Positions 29,836-39,591 of a DNA stretch of 64,000 bases are shown here, piece after piece; the first letter of the stretch is position 1, and each line of letters starts with the position of its first letter. The notes beneath the pieces were generated by a model. The model was not told the origin of the DNA. It ran no database searches and was given only the letters and a program-made list of their open reading frames with translations. The position numbers and the translations under genes were made by a program. Location of the stretch: assembly GCF_002102475.1 (NCBI RefSeq), contig NZ_MSQD01000002.1, forward strand, positions 124,001-188,000. Direction: 5' to 3'. This DNA comes from Thermoanaerobacterium sp. PSU-2 (lineage in GTDB: Bacteria > Bacillota > Thermoanaerobacteria > Thermoanaerobacterales > Thermoanaerobacteraceae).

Positions 29836-30672
29836 CTAATTAGGTCTTTCAAGAGATATTTTGCCGATTTTCCCTGTGCGAAAATCATCAATAATGATTT
29901 TTGCAGCACGCTCTGTGTCAACAATTCCTCCAGAAGACAAACAACCTCTTGCTTTACCTATATCTGTGAGTAATTTATACACATCTTTGCCTATGTCTTC
30001 TAACTTGTATCTTTTCATTAAAAGCTCTGGATAATTTATTCTCAATATATCAAGTAATGAATATGCCAACTCTTCATGATTTAATAGCTCATCTTTAATT
30101 GCAGAAGTTAAAGCCAACATTATTCCAACATGTTCGTCTTCAAATTTAGGCCACAGAATGCCTGGAGTATCTAATAAATCAAAATAAGGTGTTTTAATCC
30201 ACTGCTTCGATTTTGTCACACCTGGTTTATTGCCTGTCTTAGCATTTTTTGTTTTTGTTAATGAATTTATCAATGTTGATTTTCCAACGTTAGGTATACC
30301 GACTATCATTGCCCTTAATTTGGTTTTTATACCCTTCTGTCTTTTTTTATCGATTATATCGCTGCACTCTTTTAAAGTCAATTCGTAAATACTTTGAATG
30401 CATTTGCTATCTAAAGAATTTATATTAAGGCTTACATGACCTTTAAGGTTGAAATAATCGTTCCACATTTTATTGACTTCTAAATCAGCCAAATCAGATT
30501 TATTAAGTAAAATAATTCGTTTTTTATTTTTGACTAAGTCATCTATCAATGGATTTCTACTGCTTTTTGGAATTCGAGCATCTAATAACTCATAAACAAT
30601 ATCTACTATTTTTAAATTTTCTTCAATCAGGCGTTTAGTTTTTGCCATGTGTCCAGGATACCATTGATACAT
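29836..30672 (-). CDS. rbgA: Ribosome biogenesis GTPase RbgA (YlqF)
   Basis: RbgA acts late in 50S subunit assembly. The 278 residues show the circularly permuted GTPase order: G4 LLNKSDLAD comes before G1 GIPNVGKSTLINSL, followed by G3 DTPGI. The N-terminus QWYPGHMAKTKRLI is typical. The ATG at 30672 has GGAGG five bases upstream. It follows rplS after a hairpin terminator, so it may be expressed by read-through or from its own promoter. Confidence 0.96.
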   Translation of the reverse strand: MYQWYPGHMAKTKRLIEENLKIVDIVYELLDARIPKSSRNPLIDDLVKNKKRIILLNKSDLADLEVNKMWNDYFNLKGHVSLNINSLDSKCIQSIYELTLKECSDIIDKKRQKGIKTKLRAMIVGIPNVGKSTLINSLTKTKNAKTGNKPGVTKSKQWIKTPYFDLLDTPGILWPKFEDEHVGIMLALTSAIKDELLNHEELAYSLLDILRINYPELLMKRYKLEDIGKDVYKLLTDIGKARGCLSSGGIVDTERAAKIIIDDFRTGKIGKISLERPN

Positions 30673-30690
30673 AATTTCCTCCAAATATTG

Positions 30691-30720
30691 AAAAAGGGAC
30701 CAATCAAGTCCCCTTTATTT
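30691..30720 (-). terminator. Hairpin after rplS
   Basis: Just after the rplS stop the minus strand reads AAAGGGGAC, a 7-nt loop, then GTCCCTTTTT. This is an 8-9 bp stem with one bulged G followed by a T-run. It probably terminates or attenuates the ylxM-to-rplS transcript before rbgA. The plus strand shows a weaker mirror structure. Confidence 0.75.
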
Positions 30721-31053
30721 CTTCTCTTGAATTTTAGCAGCTTTGCCAACTCTTTTCCTAACATAATAGAGTTTAGCTCTTCTAACTCTACCTTTTCTTA
30801 CTACTTCTATCTTTTCAATCCTAGGTGAGTGAAGTGGGAAAGTCCTTTCTACTCCAACACCATAAGAAATACGCCTTACGGTAAAGTTTTCTCTTAATGA
30901 ACCACCACTTCTTTTTATAACAACACCTTCAAAAACCTGAATTCTTTCTTTGTCACCTTCGATAACTTTATAATGTACTCTTACAGTATCACCAACATTA
31001 AATTCAGGTACTTCTCTCAATTGTTCTCTTTCTACAATATCAACTAGATTCAT
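30715..31053 (-). CDS. rplS: 50S ribosomal protein L19
   Basis: L19 lies at the 30S-50S interface. The 112 residues include [29 protein letters not shown] and [18 protein letters not shown], all highly typical. The ATG at 31053 has AGGAGG seven bases upstream. It is the last gene of the rpsP-khpA-rimM-trmD-rplS block before the hairpin. Confidence 0.98.
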   Translation of the reverse strand: MNLVDIVEREQLREVPEFNVGDTVRVHYKVIEGDKERIQVFEGVVIKRSGGSLRENFTVRRISYGVGVERTFPLHSPRIEKIEVVRKGRVRRAKLYYVRKRVGKAAKIQEKK

Positions 31054-31067
31054 TTTTTTCCCTCCTT

Positions 31068-31796
31068 TCAAATATCCGAATAACCTAACTCTTTAAGATA
31101 TTCAATATCTTGTTCTGATAGATATTTTCTATCCAAAAGATCTGGGCGTAAATTAAGCGTAGTCTCTAATGATTTCTGCCTTCTCCACTTAGCAATCTCT
31201 GCATGGTTTCCAGACAGTAACACTTTCGGGACTTCCATCCCATTAAATATTTCAGGCCTTGTATATTGAGGATATTCTAATAAACCACAATAAAAAGATT
31301 CATCTATAAAACTTTCATCTTGCGGCAAAACACCATGTATCAACCTTGACACAGAATCTATGACTGCCATCGCAGCGATTTCGCCGCCTGTCAAGATAAA
31401 ATCACCTATTGATATCTCCTCATCTATCAGTGAATACGCTCTTTCGTCGATTCCCTCGTAATGTCCACATAAAATGATTATTTCGTCGTATTTTGATAGC
31501 TCTATTGCTTTTTTTTGATCGAATCTTTTCCCTTTAGGACCCATATAAAAAACTGGCATATCTTTAGATGACTTGACTGCATTAATTGCATCGTATATTG
31601 GCTGAACCATCATTACCATGCCATACCCGCCACCATATGGATAATCATCGGTTTTCTTATGTTTGTCTTTCGAATAATCCCTGATATTTACCAAATTTAC
31701 TTTTATCAATTCTCTCTCGATTGCCCTTTTTAGAATGCTATTTCTGAGTATACCTTCAAACATATCAGGAAAAATCGTTAAAACATTAAAAACCAC
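31068..31796 (-). CDS. trmD: tRNA (guanine37-N1)-methyltransferase
   Basis: TrmD methylates G37 in tRNAs to prevent frameshifting. The 242 residues contain the SPOUT knot motifs [36 protein letters not shown] and [12 protein letters not shown]. The start is GTG at 31796, whose G is shared with the rimM stop codon TAG; GGAGG lies seven bases upstream. Gene order rimM-trmD-rplS is conserved across bacteria. Confidence 0.98.
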   Translation of the reverse strand: MVFNVLTIFPDMFEGILRNSILKRAIERELIKVNLVNIRDYSKDKHKKTDDYPYGGGYGMVMMVQPIYDAINAVKSSKDMPVFYMGPKGKRFDQKKAIELSKYDEIIILCGHYEGIDERAYSLIDEEISIGDFILTGGEIAAMAVIDSVSRLIHGVLPQDESFIDESFYCGLLEYPQYTRPEIFNGMEVPKVLLSGNHAEIAKWRRQKSLETTLNLRPDLLDRKYLSEQDIEYLKELGYSDI

Positions 31797-32296
31797 TATA
31801 GCCCCTCCAAAAGATGGACTATCATTTTTTTGCCATTTACATCCACATCTTTAATCACATCTTTAATGGCAGGTATCAATATATCCCTCTCATCTGTTTT
31901 TACTACATACACATCATTAGCACCAGTTTTTAACACGTCCTTTAATACACCCAACTCTCTTTTGTCATCAGTGTAAACTTTCATATCTATCAAATCTTTA
32001 ATAAAATACTCGTCTTCTTCTAACTCTACAGCATCATCCATCGTTATTTTTATAAATTTGTTTTTAAGCTTCTCCGCCTCATTTCTGTCATTTACTTCAT
32101 AAAATTTTATCAAAACAAGATTCTTAATAAATCTTACTGATTCAATTTGATATTGAACCCTTTTGTCATCATCAAAAATATACACATAATCAAGATCATA
32201 AAATCTATCTAAATGATCTGTAAGCGGATATACCTTGACTTCGCCGTTTACACCGTATGCAGATGTAATTTTGCCTACGGATAAATAATCATCCAT
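31796..32296 (-). CDS. rimM: 16S rRNA processing protein RimM
   Basis: RimM helps mature the 30S head and binds ribosomal protein S19. The 166 residues begin with the family stretch VGKITSAYGVNGEVKVYPLT and have an N-terminal beta-barrel plus a C-terminal PRC-type barrel (DLIDMKVYTDDKRELGVL). It overlaps trmD by one base at the stop. Confidence 0.96.
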   Translation of the reverse strand: MDDYLSVGKITSAYGVNGEVKVYPLTDHLDRFYDLDYVYIFDDDKRVQYQIESVRFIKNLVLIKFYEVNDRNEAEKLKNKFIKITMDDAVELEEDEYFIKDLIDMKVYTDDKRELGVLKDVLKTGANDVYVVKTDERDILIPAIKDVIKDVDVNGKKMIVHLLEGL

Positions 32297-32304
32297 AAAA
32301 TCAC

Positions 32305-32532
32305 CTAAATTATTTCTACGATGACACGTTTTTTCTCTTTGGTCGCAGCAGCCTTAACAACAGTTCTTATAGCTTTTGCTATCCTACCTTGTTTACCTAT
32401 AACTTTTCCCATATCTTCTGGAGCAACCTTAAGCTCTATTATAATTGACTGCTCACCTTCAATTTCATTAATTTGAACTGCATCAGGGTTGTCAACAAGA
32501 GATTTCGCAATGAACTTAACTAATTCACCCAT
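32305..32532 (-). CDS. khpA: KH-domain RNA-binding protein KhpA (YlqC)
   Basis: This 75-residue protein is a single KH domain with the RNA-binding loop VIGKQGRIAKAIRTVV (G-x-x-G as GKQG). KhpA works as a dimer with KhpB in Firmicutes and binds many RNAs. It lies between rpsP and rimM, the usual place. Confidence 0.95.
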   Translation of the reverse strand: MGELVKFIAKSLVDNPDAVQINEIEGEQSIIIELKVAPEDMGKVIGKQGRIAKAIRTVVKAAATKEKKRVIVEII

Positions 32533-32557
32533 GTTTATCCCTTCCTAAAACAGCATT

Positions 32558-32815
32558 TTAATTGTTAATTTTATCAAATATACCTTCTTTTTTGAATAGA
32601 GCTCTAACCGTGTCAGATGGTTGTGCACCTACTTTTAGCCACTTTATTGCTTTTTCAGAATCAATTTTAATTTCCTTTGGATTAGATACTGGATTATAAT
32701 ATCCAATCTCCTCTATAAACTTACCATCACGTGGTGATCTTGAATCGGCCACAACGAATCTGTAAAATGGTGACTTTTTCGCACCCATTCTTTTTAATCT
32801 AATCCTGACTGCCAC
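32558..32815 (-). CDS. rpsP: 30S ribosomal protein S16
   Basis: S16 binds 16S rRNA early in 30S assembly. The start is GTG at 32815 with AGGAGG seven bases upstream, giving the 85-residue form beginning [19 protein letters not shown] longer ATG frame would include the ribosome site as codons. It follows ffh by 28 nt. Confidence 0.98.
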   Translation of the reverse strand: MAVRIRLKRMGAKKSPFYRFVVADSRSPRDGKFIEEIGYYNPVSNPKEIKIDSEKAIKWLKVGAQPSDTVRALFKKEGIFDKINN

Positions 32816-32843
32816 TTTATCACCTCCTTTTAAAGCCAAATAT

Positions 32844-34184
32844 TTATCTGAAAAATGGCATTTTTCTTTTGCCTATTTTCATATTTTTGCCCATATCAGT
32901 AAACTGCTTCATCATCTTCTTAGTTTGCTCAAACTGTTTAAGCAAGCTATTTACTTGCTGAATCGATGTACCACTGCCAGCAGCGATTCTTTTTTTTCTG
33001 CTGCCATTTATGATAGAAGGATTCTGTCTTTCTTCCTTAGTCATTGACTGAATTATTGCCTCTATCCTCTTTATGTCCTTATCACTTATGTTTACTCCTT
33101 TTAATTTTGACATATTTACACCGGGTATCATGGAAAACAACTGATCAATTGGCCCCATGTTTTTTAATCCCTGCAATTGATCTAAAAAGTCATCAAACGA
33201 AAACTGTTGCTCTAAAATCTTTTTTTGCAGCTCCAATGCCTTTTTTTCATCTATCTGTGCCTGAGCTTTTTCAATTAAGCTTAAAACATCTCCCATTCCC
33301 AATATTCTTGAAGCCATTCTATCTGGATGAAAAACTTCTATGTCAGTAAATTTTTCGCCTGATGCTATAAATTTAATGGGTTTATGCGTGACAGCTTTCA
33401 CCGACAAAGCTGCTCCGCCTCTTGTATCACCATCAAGTTTTGTCAATATAACTCCATCTATATCAAGTTTTTCATTAAAAGATTCAGCTACATTGACAAC
33501 ATCTTGACCTGTCATAGCATCGACAACCAAAAGTATCTCATCTGGATTCACGGCATCTTTTATGTTTTTCAATTCATCCATCAGTTCTTCATCTACGTGA
33601 AGTCTTCCAGCCGTATCAATTATTACTACGTTATAATTATTATTTCTTGCAAAATCTATAGAAGCCTTTGCAATATCAACAGGTGAAGTCTTATCACCCA
33701 TCGAAAAAACAGGCACATTTATGGATGAACCAACTACTTGAAGCTGTTTAATTGCTGCAGGTCTGTATATATCACATGCAACAAGTACAGGACTTTTTCC
33801 TTTAGACCTTAAATAATTAGCAAGTTTGCCACTTGTAGTCGTCTTACCGGAACCTTGCAATCCTACCATCATTATAACTGTTGGAGGTTTATCGCTAAAA
33901 TTGATCTTGCTTTCTTTAGAACCCATCAGTGCCGTCAATTCGTCATTGACAATTTTTATGACATGCTGTGCAGGCGTTAGGCTTTCCATTACTTCTTGCC
34001 CCAAAGACTTTTCAGTAACAGTATTTATAAATTCTTTAACAACTTTAAAATTAACGTCAGCCTCTAAAAGCGCTATCTTGACTTCTTTCATAGCCTCTTT
34101 TACATCTTTTTCGCTTAGCTTGCCTTTACCCCTAAGTTTCTTAAAAATGTCTTGAAGCTTTCCAGTAAGACTTTCAAATGCCAT
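32844..34184 (-). CDS. ffh: Signal recognition particle protein Ffh
   Basis: Ffh (SRP54) binds signal sequences and SRP RNA and docks to FtsY. The 446 residues show the N domain, the G domain with [15 protein letters not shown] near 107, [11 protein letters not shown] near 190 and [12 protein letters not shown] near 247. A C-terminal Met-rich M domain contains [18 protein letters not shown]. No SRP RNA gene was seen in the window. It lies 25 nt after ylxM. Confidence 0.98.
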   Translation of the reverse strand: MAFESLTGKLQDIFKKLRGKGKLSEKDVKEAMKEVKIALLEADVNFKVVKEFINTVTEKSLGQEVMESLTPAQHVIKIVNDELTALMGSKESKINFSDKPPTVIMMVGLQGSGKTTTSGKLANYLRSKGKSPVLVACDIYRPAAIKQLQVVGSSINVPVFSMGDKTSPVDIAKASIDFARNNNYNVVIIDTAGRLHVDEELMDELKNIKDAVNPDEILLVVDAMTGQDVVNVAESFNEKLDIDGVILTKLDGDTRGGAALSVKAVTHKPIKFIASGEKFTDIEVFHPDRMASRILGMGDVLSLIEKAQAQIDEKKALELQKKILEQQFSFDDFLDQLQGLKNMGPIDQLFSMIPGVNMSKLKGVNISDKDIKRIEAIIQSMTKEERQNPSIINGSRKKRIAAGSGTSIQQVNSLLKQFEQTKKMMKQFTDMGKNMKIGKRKMPFFR

Positions 34185-34209
34185 TCAAAAACCTCCTAGA
34201 AATTTTTAT

Positions 34210-34563
34210 TTAAAATTCTAAACCATCAATTTCTTTTTCTATATCTTCCAAAGCCTCTAAGACTTTTTGATCGGAAATATACTTTTTAACCTCACCTATC
34301 GACTGCTTTATTTTAGAGAGCTTTTCCATGTTATCATTGTATTTTTTTACAAGTCCTAATTTATCTTCATAGTATTTTAAAATACTTTCAGCCCTTTTTA
34401 AAGAGTCGTATACACCTTGTCTTGAAATATTAAGTTCCTGTGATATTTCGCCTAATGAATAATCATCCATATAATACATTTTAAATATATCCATTTGTTT
34501 GCCTGTAAGTAGCGAACCATAAAAATCATACAATACATTCATTTCAACAAAATCAGAATTCAT
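34210..34563 (-). CDS. ylxM: YlxM-family SRP accessory DNA/RNA-binding protein
   Basis: YlxM (UPF0122) is a small helix-turn-helix protein encoded beside ffh in Gram-positive bacteria; it modulates SRP GTPase activity in streptococci. The 117 residues include a sigma-70 region-4-like HTH (LGEISQELNISRQGVYDSLK near 38-57) and a charged C-terminal coiled coil. ACCT and AGGT flank the ribosome site as a small inverted repeat. A strong promoter lies upstream. Confidence 0.92.
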   Translation of the reverse strand: MNSDFVEMNVLYDFYGSLLTGKQMDIFKMYYMDDYSLGEISQELNISRQGVYDSLKRAESILKYYEDKLGLVKKYNDNMEKLSKIKQSIGEVKKYISDQKVLEALEDIEKEIDGLEF

Positions 34564-34602
34564 ATATATACCACCTGTTAAGGTACTTGCCTTTACATTA
34601 AG

Positions 34603-34631
34603 ATTTTATACGAGAAAAGCTAATTTGTCAA
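34603..34631 (-). promoter_or_regulatory. Sigma-A promoter of ylxM-ffh-rpsP operon
   Basis: On the minus strand TTGACA (34631-34626), a 17-nt spacer and TAAAAT (34608-34603) lie between the ftsY stop and the ylxM start. Eleven of twelve consensus bases match with ideal spacing. This makes ylxM, not ftsY, the head of the operon. Confidence 0.75.
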
Positions 34632-34635
34632 GTTT

Positions 34636-35601
34636 TTATTCAAACAATGCCCTAACAAATTTTTCTGAATCAAATTCTTGAAGGTCATCAATACCTTCTC
34701 CTACACCAATAAACCTTACTGGTATATCAAGCTCAGATTTTATCGATATTACAATGCCTCCTTTTGCTGTTCCATCAAGTTTTGTCAGTATTATACCAGT
34801 TACATCTGTAGCTTCTTTAAAAATTTTAGCTTGTTGTATTGCATTTTGGCCAGTTGTAGCGTCTAAAACCAAAAACGTCTCTATATTGCCTTCATTAAAT
34901 TCTCTTTGAGCAACTCTATATATTTTTTTCAATTCCTCCATAAGATTTTTTTTGTTGTGTAACCTTCCCGCAGTATCGCACAATATAACATCTACGTTTC
35001 TGGATTTCGCAGCTTTTATACCGTCAAAAAGGACAGATGCTGGATCTGACCCCTCCTCATGCCTTATTATTTCACAATTATTTCTTCCTGCCCATACCTC
35101 TAACTGATCTATGGCTGCTGCCCTAAATGTATCTGCTGCCACTAGCAATACTCTTTTTCCATCTCTTTTAAACTTATTGGCAAGTTTGCCTATTGTCGTC
35201 GTCTTACCGACACCATTGACACCAACAATTAAAATTAAAGTTGGTTGCGTAATTTTAAACGACGTCTCTTTAGCCTCCATAATATCGTATATTTCTTCTG
35301 CCAACAATTCCTTTATTTTTTCTGCATCTTTAACTTTCTGCTCTTTAGCTTTCTCTTTTAAATTATCAATAATCTTTTCTGTTGTAGAAACACCAACATC
35401 TGCTAATATTAGAATTTCCTCCAATTCTTCAAACAATTCATCGTCTACTTTTCTTCCAAACGATAATATGCCATCTATTTTAGATGTAAAATTATCCCTT
35501 GTCCTTGCAAGACCATCTTTTAATCTCTGATAAAGTCCTTTTTTATCTTCTTTTTCTACAATTTCATCGTCTTTTTTATTTTTTTTGAAGAAGTTTAGCA
35601 T
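34636..35601 (-). CDS. ftsY: Signal recognition particle receptor FtsY
   Basis: FtsY is the membrane-associated SRP receptor GTPase. The 321 residues have a short charged A region (1-20), N domain and G domain with GVNGVGKTTTIGKLA near 127, DTAGRLHNKKN near 210 and TKLDGTAKGG near 272. It lacks the long acidic A domain of Enterobacteria, as is normal in Firmicutes. It follows smc by 16 nt. Confidence 0.98.
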   Translation of the reverse strand: MLNFFKKNKKDDEIVEKEDKKGLYQRLKDGLARTRDNFTSKIDGILSFGRKVDDELFEELEEILILADVGVSTTEKIIDNLKEKAKEQKVKDAEKIKELLAEEIYDIMEAKETSFKITQPTLILIVGVNGVGKTTTIGKLANKFKRDGKRVLLVAADTFRAAAIDQLEVWAGRNNCEIIRHEEGSDPASVLFDGIKAAKSRNVDVILCDTAGRLHNKKNLMEELKKIYRVAQREFNEGNIETFLVLDATTGQNAIQQAKIFKEATDVTGIILTKLDGTAKGGIVISIKSELDIPVRFIGVGEGIDDLQEFDSEKFVRALFE

Positions 35602-35616
35602 ACATTACATTCCTTT

Positions 35617-38600
35617 CTAAGCACTTTCTAATTTTAACGATAATAACTTTGAAACACCTTTTTCCTGCATAGTTACTCCATATAATGTGTCAGCAACTGA
35701 CATGGTACCTTTTCTGTGAGTCACAACTATAAACTGTGATTCACGTGAAAGGTCTTTCAAGTAAGATGCAAATCTATCCACATTTGCATCGTCTAGCGCA
35801 GCATCTATTTCATCGAGTATACAAAAAGGTGTCGGTCTTATTAATATCATAGCAAATAGCAATGATATTGCAACTAATGCTTTTTCGCCACCTGATAGGA
35901 GAGAAATGTTTTGAAGCTTTTTCCCAGGAGGCTGTACATTTATTTCTATCCCCGTATTAAGCAAATCATCAGGATTTGTCAACATTAACTCTGCTCTCCC
36001 ACCGCCAAACAATTTTTTAAATGTTTCTTTAAATTGTGCTTCGATTAAGTTAAAATTATCTTTAAATTTGGCCTTTATAATCTTATTTGCATCATCAATA
36101 ATTGAATTAAGTGAATTCTTTGCTTCCACCAAATCATCATATTGCATCTTCAGAAAATCGTATCGTTCTTTTAAATTTTTGTATTCCTCTATTGCATTTA
36201 GATTGACTATTCCTAACTCTTTAATAGATGCATTAATTTTTGATAACTGCTGCCTCAATGTCAAAATATTTTCATTTATTAAATTCGCTTTTGCATTGTT
36301 GAAAGTCATCTCATAATCTTCCCAAAGTTTATTTTTGATATTTTCAATTTCCATTTCAAGTTTTTGAATATTCAATTCTTTTAATCGTTTCTTTTCTATT
36401 TCTTTAGAATATTCATTTTCTAATTTATCCAATATTTCTTTATCTATATTTATGTTTTTCAATTTTGTCTCAATCTTTCTTTCTATTTCATGTATTTCTT
36501 CGTTAATCTTTTTAAGCCTTTCATTTAAAATTTCACTTTTCTCATTAGTTCTATTTATATCTTTTTCATACATTATTTTTAAATTTTCATACTTGTCAAT
36601 GCTTTTTTCTATCTCAATAATTGATCCAGTAATGTTGCTATATTCTAACTCCTTTTCATTTAATTTCGAAACATCATTCATCAACTTTTGCTCATATTTT
36701 GCTAATTCAATTTTTAAATTAGTTATTTCTACCTCTAGCTTATTGAGAACATCAGCACTAGAATCTTTGTTGTCTTTATAATCTCTGATCAATTTGTCTA
36801 AACAAGCTTTTTTTTGATTAAGTTGCGATATGTTATCTTTGTATTTATTAATTTCCTTGTCATAGCTATTTATAATATCTCTTATCTGTTTTTCTTCTAA
36901 TTCACTTTGTTTTATAATCGTGCTTAATTTTTCTATCTCCATCTCTAAAGAAGATTTATTTTTCATCAAGTCATTTAAAATGCCTGCTTTAATATTAATG
37001 TTATTTATTATATTATCCAATTTTTCTTTTGTTTTTTCCATTTCTTTGGTTAAAGTATCTTTGTGCTTTTTCAATTCTTTTAATTCTTTTGCCAATTTAT
37101 TGCATTTTATATCTTCAAGTTTAATATCTTCTTTCCGCTTCAATATATTTTGAGACTTTAAGACGCTTCCTCCAGTTATAGAACCACCAGGATTAATGAC
37201 TTCACCTTTTAATGTCACTAATTTAAACTGATTTTTAAATTTTCTACTTAGCGAAATAGCAGTATCTAAATCCTTTGTTACTATTACCCTTCCTAAAATA
37301 AATTTTATCGCTTTTTCAATTTTTTTATCGTAATCAATAATATCAGAAGCCAATCCTATTACTCCATCGCAGTTATTAAATGATTTATCAAATGGTTTGT
37401 ACGTTATATTGTCAAGTGGCAAAAATGTCGCTCTACCAAAATTATTCTTTTTAAGCACAGATATGAGATCCTTAGCACTTTCGGTAGTTTCCGTTATAAC
37501 GTCTTGAATTGCTGAACCTAATGCTATCTCAATAGCTAAAGAATATTCACTTCTTACATCAATTAATTCTCCAACTACACCTAATACATTCTTTCTTAAT
37601 GACTCATTCTTCTCAATGTACTTCATCAAATTTTTAATGCTGTGATTATATCCCTCATATTCTTTATCCATATCCCTTAGAAGCCTTAACTTAGCTATCG
37701 CGCTGTTGTATTCATTTAATGTTTTTTCATATTTCCCATTTTGAATCTTTATATTATCTTCTAATGACTTTAATTTTTCTTCAGTCAAATTTTTATCATC
37801 ATTAAATATAACTAATTCACTATTAAGGCTTTCAATGTTATTTTGTATTTCGTTTATTTCATGATTTTTAAGTTCAATGTCGTTTAGCAGATTGTTTTGT
37901 GTTTTAACTAAATCATTTAATTTTTCGGATAAATTATTTTTCATTATTTCCGTCTTTGAAAGAATGTTATTATTCTCTGCAATCTCATTTAAAATGTCAA
38001 CTACGTCTTCTTTTGCAGATTCAACTTCCATTTGTTTTAAACTAGACTCTTCTTTTATAGATTCATACCTTGAAATAAGGATGCTTAATTCTGATTCAAA
38101 ATATTGTTTCTTTGACTCAATCTCTTTTATGCTGTCATTAATTACACCTATTTCTTTTGATGTAAGAGATGATTTATTCTTACTATCTTCAAGAGATTTT
38201 TTTAATCTGTCTATATTTTCTTCACTATTTTTTACTTTTTCATTTAAAAGTTCTATCTTTCCATTTAATGTCTCTATCTCATTTATAGAATTATAATAAT
38301 CTTGTTTTTTTCTGTCTAATTGCTCTTTGAAACTTTCAAGCTCTGATTCCGCTTCATTTAAAGTGTTTTTTTTGCTTTCGATTTCTGTTTTTAATTTCAA
38401 CACATTCTTTTCAATCACAGTATAATCTGATTTAAAATTATTTAACTTTTTAAAAAGCTCATCTATATCATGGCAATAAATTGTTATATCAATGCGTTTT
38501 TTTTCTTCCTGTAATTTCAGGAAAGTTTCTGCTTTTATTTTTTGTTCATGCAGAGGTTCCAATTGATTTTGAAGCTCCAGCAATATATCGTTTATCCTAT

Positions 38601-39165
38601 TTATATTTTCATTCGTCACAACTAATTTTTTTTGTGCCTCTTCCTTTTTATATTTGTATTTTGAAATTCCAGAAGCTTCCTCAAAAATTTGCCTTCTATC
38701 TTCTGGTCGTGACAGTAAAATCTCATCGATTTTACCTTGACCAATGATAGAGTACCCATCTCGCCCTATTCCTGTATCCATAAACAGCTCAAATACATCT
38801 TTTAATCTGCATTGCGTCTTGTTTATGTAAAATTCGCTTTCACCTGATCTAAATATTTTTCTGGTTATTACCACCTCAGTAAAATCCAGTGGAAGCATGT
38901 GATCACTGTTATCAAGTGTCAACGTAACTTCCGCAAAACTCAACGGCTTTCTATTTTCTGTGCCTACAAAAATGACATCTTCTAATTTATTTCCCCTTAA
39001 ACTTTTGATACTTTGTTCTCCTAAAACAAGCCTTACAGCATCTGAAATATTGCTTTTTCCACTTCCGTTTGGACCAACAATTGCTGTAATTCCCTTTTCA
39101 AAATTCAATACAACTCTATCTGCAAAGGACTTAAATCCTATTATCTCTAATTTCTTTAAAAACAT
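35617..39165 (-). CDS. smc: Chromosome partition protein SMC
   Basis: SMC is the condensin ATPase that organises the chromosome with ScpA and ScpB. The 1182 residues show the N-terminal head with Walker A GPNGSGKSNISDAVR near 32, two long coiled coils (about 165-500 and 670-1010) and a central hinge with GGSITGGS. The C-terminal head has the signature LLSGGEKALVAISLLFA and Walker B ILDEIDAALDDANVDR. The ATG at 39165 has GGAGG five bases upstream. scpA and scpB are not nearby. Confidence 0.98.
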   Translation of the reverse strand: MFLKKLEIIGFKSFADRVVLNFEKGITAIVGPNGSGKSNISDAVRLVLGEQSIKSLRGNKLEDVIFVGTENRKPLSFAEVTLTLDNSDHMLPLDFTEVVITRKIFRSGESEFYINKTQCRLKDVFELFMDTGIGRDGYSIIGQGKIDEILLSRPEDRRQIFEEASGISKYKYKKEEAQKKLVVTNENINRINDILLELQNQLEPLHEQKIKAETFLKLQEEKKRIDITIYCHDIDELFKKLNNFKSDYTVIEKNVLKLKTEIESKKNTLNEAESELESFKEQLDRKKQDYYNSINEIETLNGKIELLNEKVKNSEENIDRLKKSLEDSKNKSSLTSKEIGVINDSIKEIESKKQYFESELSILISRYESIKEESSLKQMEVESAKEDVVDILNEIAENNNILSKTEIMKNNLSEKLNDLVKTQNNLLNDIELKNHEINEIQNNIESLNSELVIFNDDKNLTEEKLKSLEDNIKIQNGKYEKTLNEYNSAIAKLRLLRDMDKEYEGYNHSIKNLMKYIEKNESLRKNVLGVVGELIDVRSEYSLAIEIALGSAIQDVITETTESAKDLISVLKKNNFGRATFLPLDNITYKPFDKSFNNCDGVIGLASDIIDYDKKIEKAIKFILGRVIVTKDLDTAISLSRKFKNQFKLVTLKGEVINPGGSITGGSVLKSQNILKRKEDIKLEDIKCNKLAKELKELKKHKDTLTKEMEKTKEKLDNIINNINIKAGILNDLMKNKSSLEMEIEKLSTIIKQSELEEKQIRDIINSYDKEINKYKDNISQLNQKKACLDKLIRDYKDNKDSSADVLNKLEVEITNLKIELAKYEQKLMNDVSKLNEKELEYSNITGSIIEIEKSIDKYENLKIMYEKDINRTNEKSEILNERLKKINEEIHEIERKIETKLKNINIDKEILDKLENEYSKEIEKKRLKELNIQKLEMEIENIKNKLWEDYEMTFNNAKANLINENILTLRQQLSKINASIKELGIVNLNAIEEYKNLKERYDFLKMQYDDLVEAKNSLNSIIDDANKIIKAKFKDNFNLIEAQFKETFKKLFGGGRAELMLTNPDDLLNTGIEINVQPPGKKLQNISLLSGGEKALVAISLLFAMILIRPTPFCILDEIDAALDDANVDRFASYLKDLSRESQFIVVTHRKGTMSVADTLYGVTMQEKGVSKLLSLKLESA

Positions 39166-39202
39166 AAGACCCTCCAAAAATTAGAATTAAAAGGCACTCC
39201 AC

Positions 39203-39242
39203 AAGATAATTAAAACCTGCTTTAGCAGGTTTTAATTATCTT
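39203..39242 (-). terminator. Terminator hairpin after spoVS
   Basis: A perfect 19-bp inverted repeat (39203-39221 and 39224-39242) separated by 2 nt includes the spoVS stop codon and its last sense bases. On the minus strand the descending arm is interrupted T-rich (GGTTTTAATTATCTT). This probably ends the short sporulation transcript before smc; the length of perfect pairing is unusual. Confidence 0.8.
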
Positions 39243-39496
39243 GGTTCTACTATGAACTTTATTGCTGTTCGGGTCTCCCCTTCTATTTCTATCTCTGAAA
39301 AAGCTGGTATAGCAATTAAATCTATACCATTAGGGGCCACAAATCCTCTTGCTATTGCTATAGCTTTAACAGCCTGATTTACGGCTCCCGCTCCGACAGC
39401 CTGTATCTCAGCTACAGACTTGTCTCTCAATACAGCCGCCAATGCACCTGCTACAGATTTAGGTTGAGATTTAGCTGATACTTTTAGAACCTCCAC
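39236..39496 (-). CDS. spoVS: Stage V sporulation protein S
   Basis: SpoVS is a small Alba-fold-like protein needed for normal sporulation. The 86 residues begin EVLKVSAKSQPKSVAGALAA and contain EIQAVGAGAVNQAVKAIAIA and FIVEPR, all strongly conserved in the family. The start is GTG with AGGAGG eight bases upstream. It has its own sigma-H-type promoter and a strong terminator, so it is an independent unit between the radical SAM gene and smc. Confidence 0.97.
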   Translation of the reverse strand: MEVLKVSAKSQPKSVAGALAAVLRDKSVAEIQAVGAGAVNQAVKAIAIARGFVAPNGIDLIAIPAFSEIEIEGETRTAIKFIVEPR

Positions 39497-39541
39497 TATA
39501 ATAACCTCCTTAGTAGAATTGAAAATGAATACAAAATATAT

Positions 39542-39568
39542 ATTCTATAAATAATGACTAATTCCTTC
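39542..39568 (-). promoter_or_regulatory. Sigma-H-type promoter of spoVS
   Basis: On the minus strand GAAGGAATT (39568-39560) is separated by 11 nt from ATAGAAT (39548-39542). Both agree fully with the sigma-H patterns RWAGGAWWT and RNNGAAT as I recall them. It lies about 46 nt upstream of the GTG start. In Bacillus spoVS is a known sigma-H target. Confidence 0.7.
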
Positions 39569-39591
39569 TTTTTATAAAAATTTTTTTAAGA

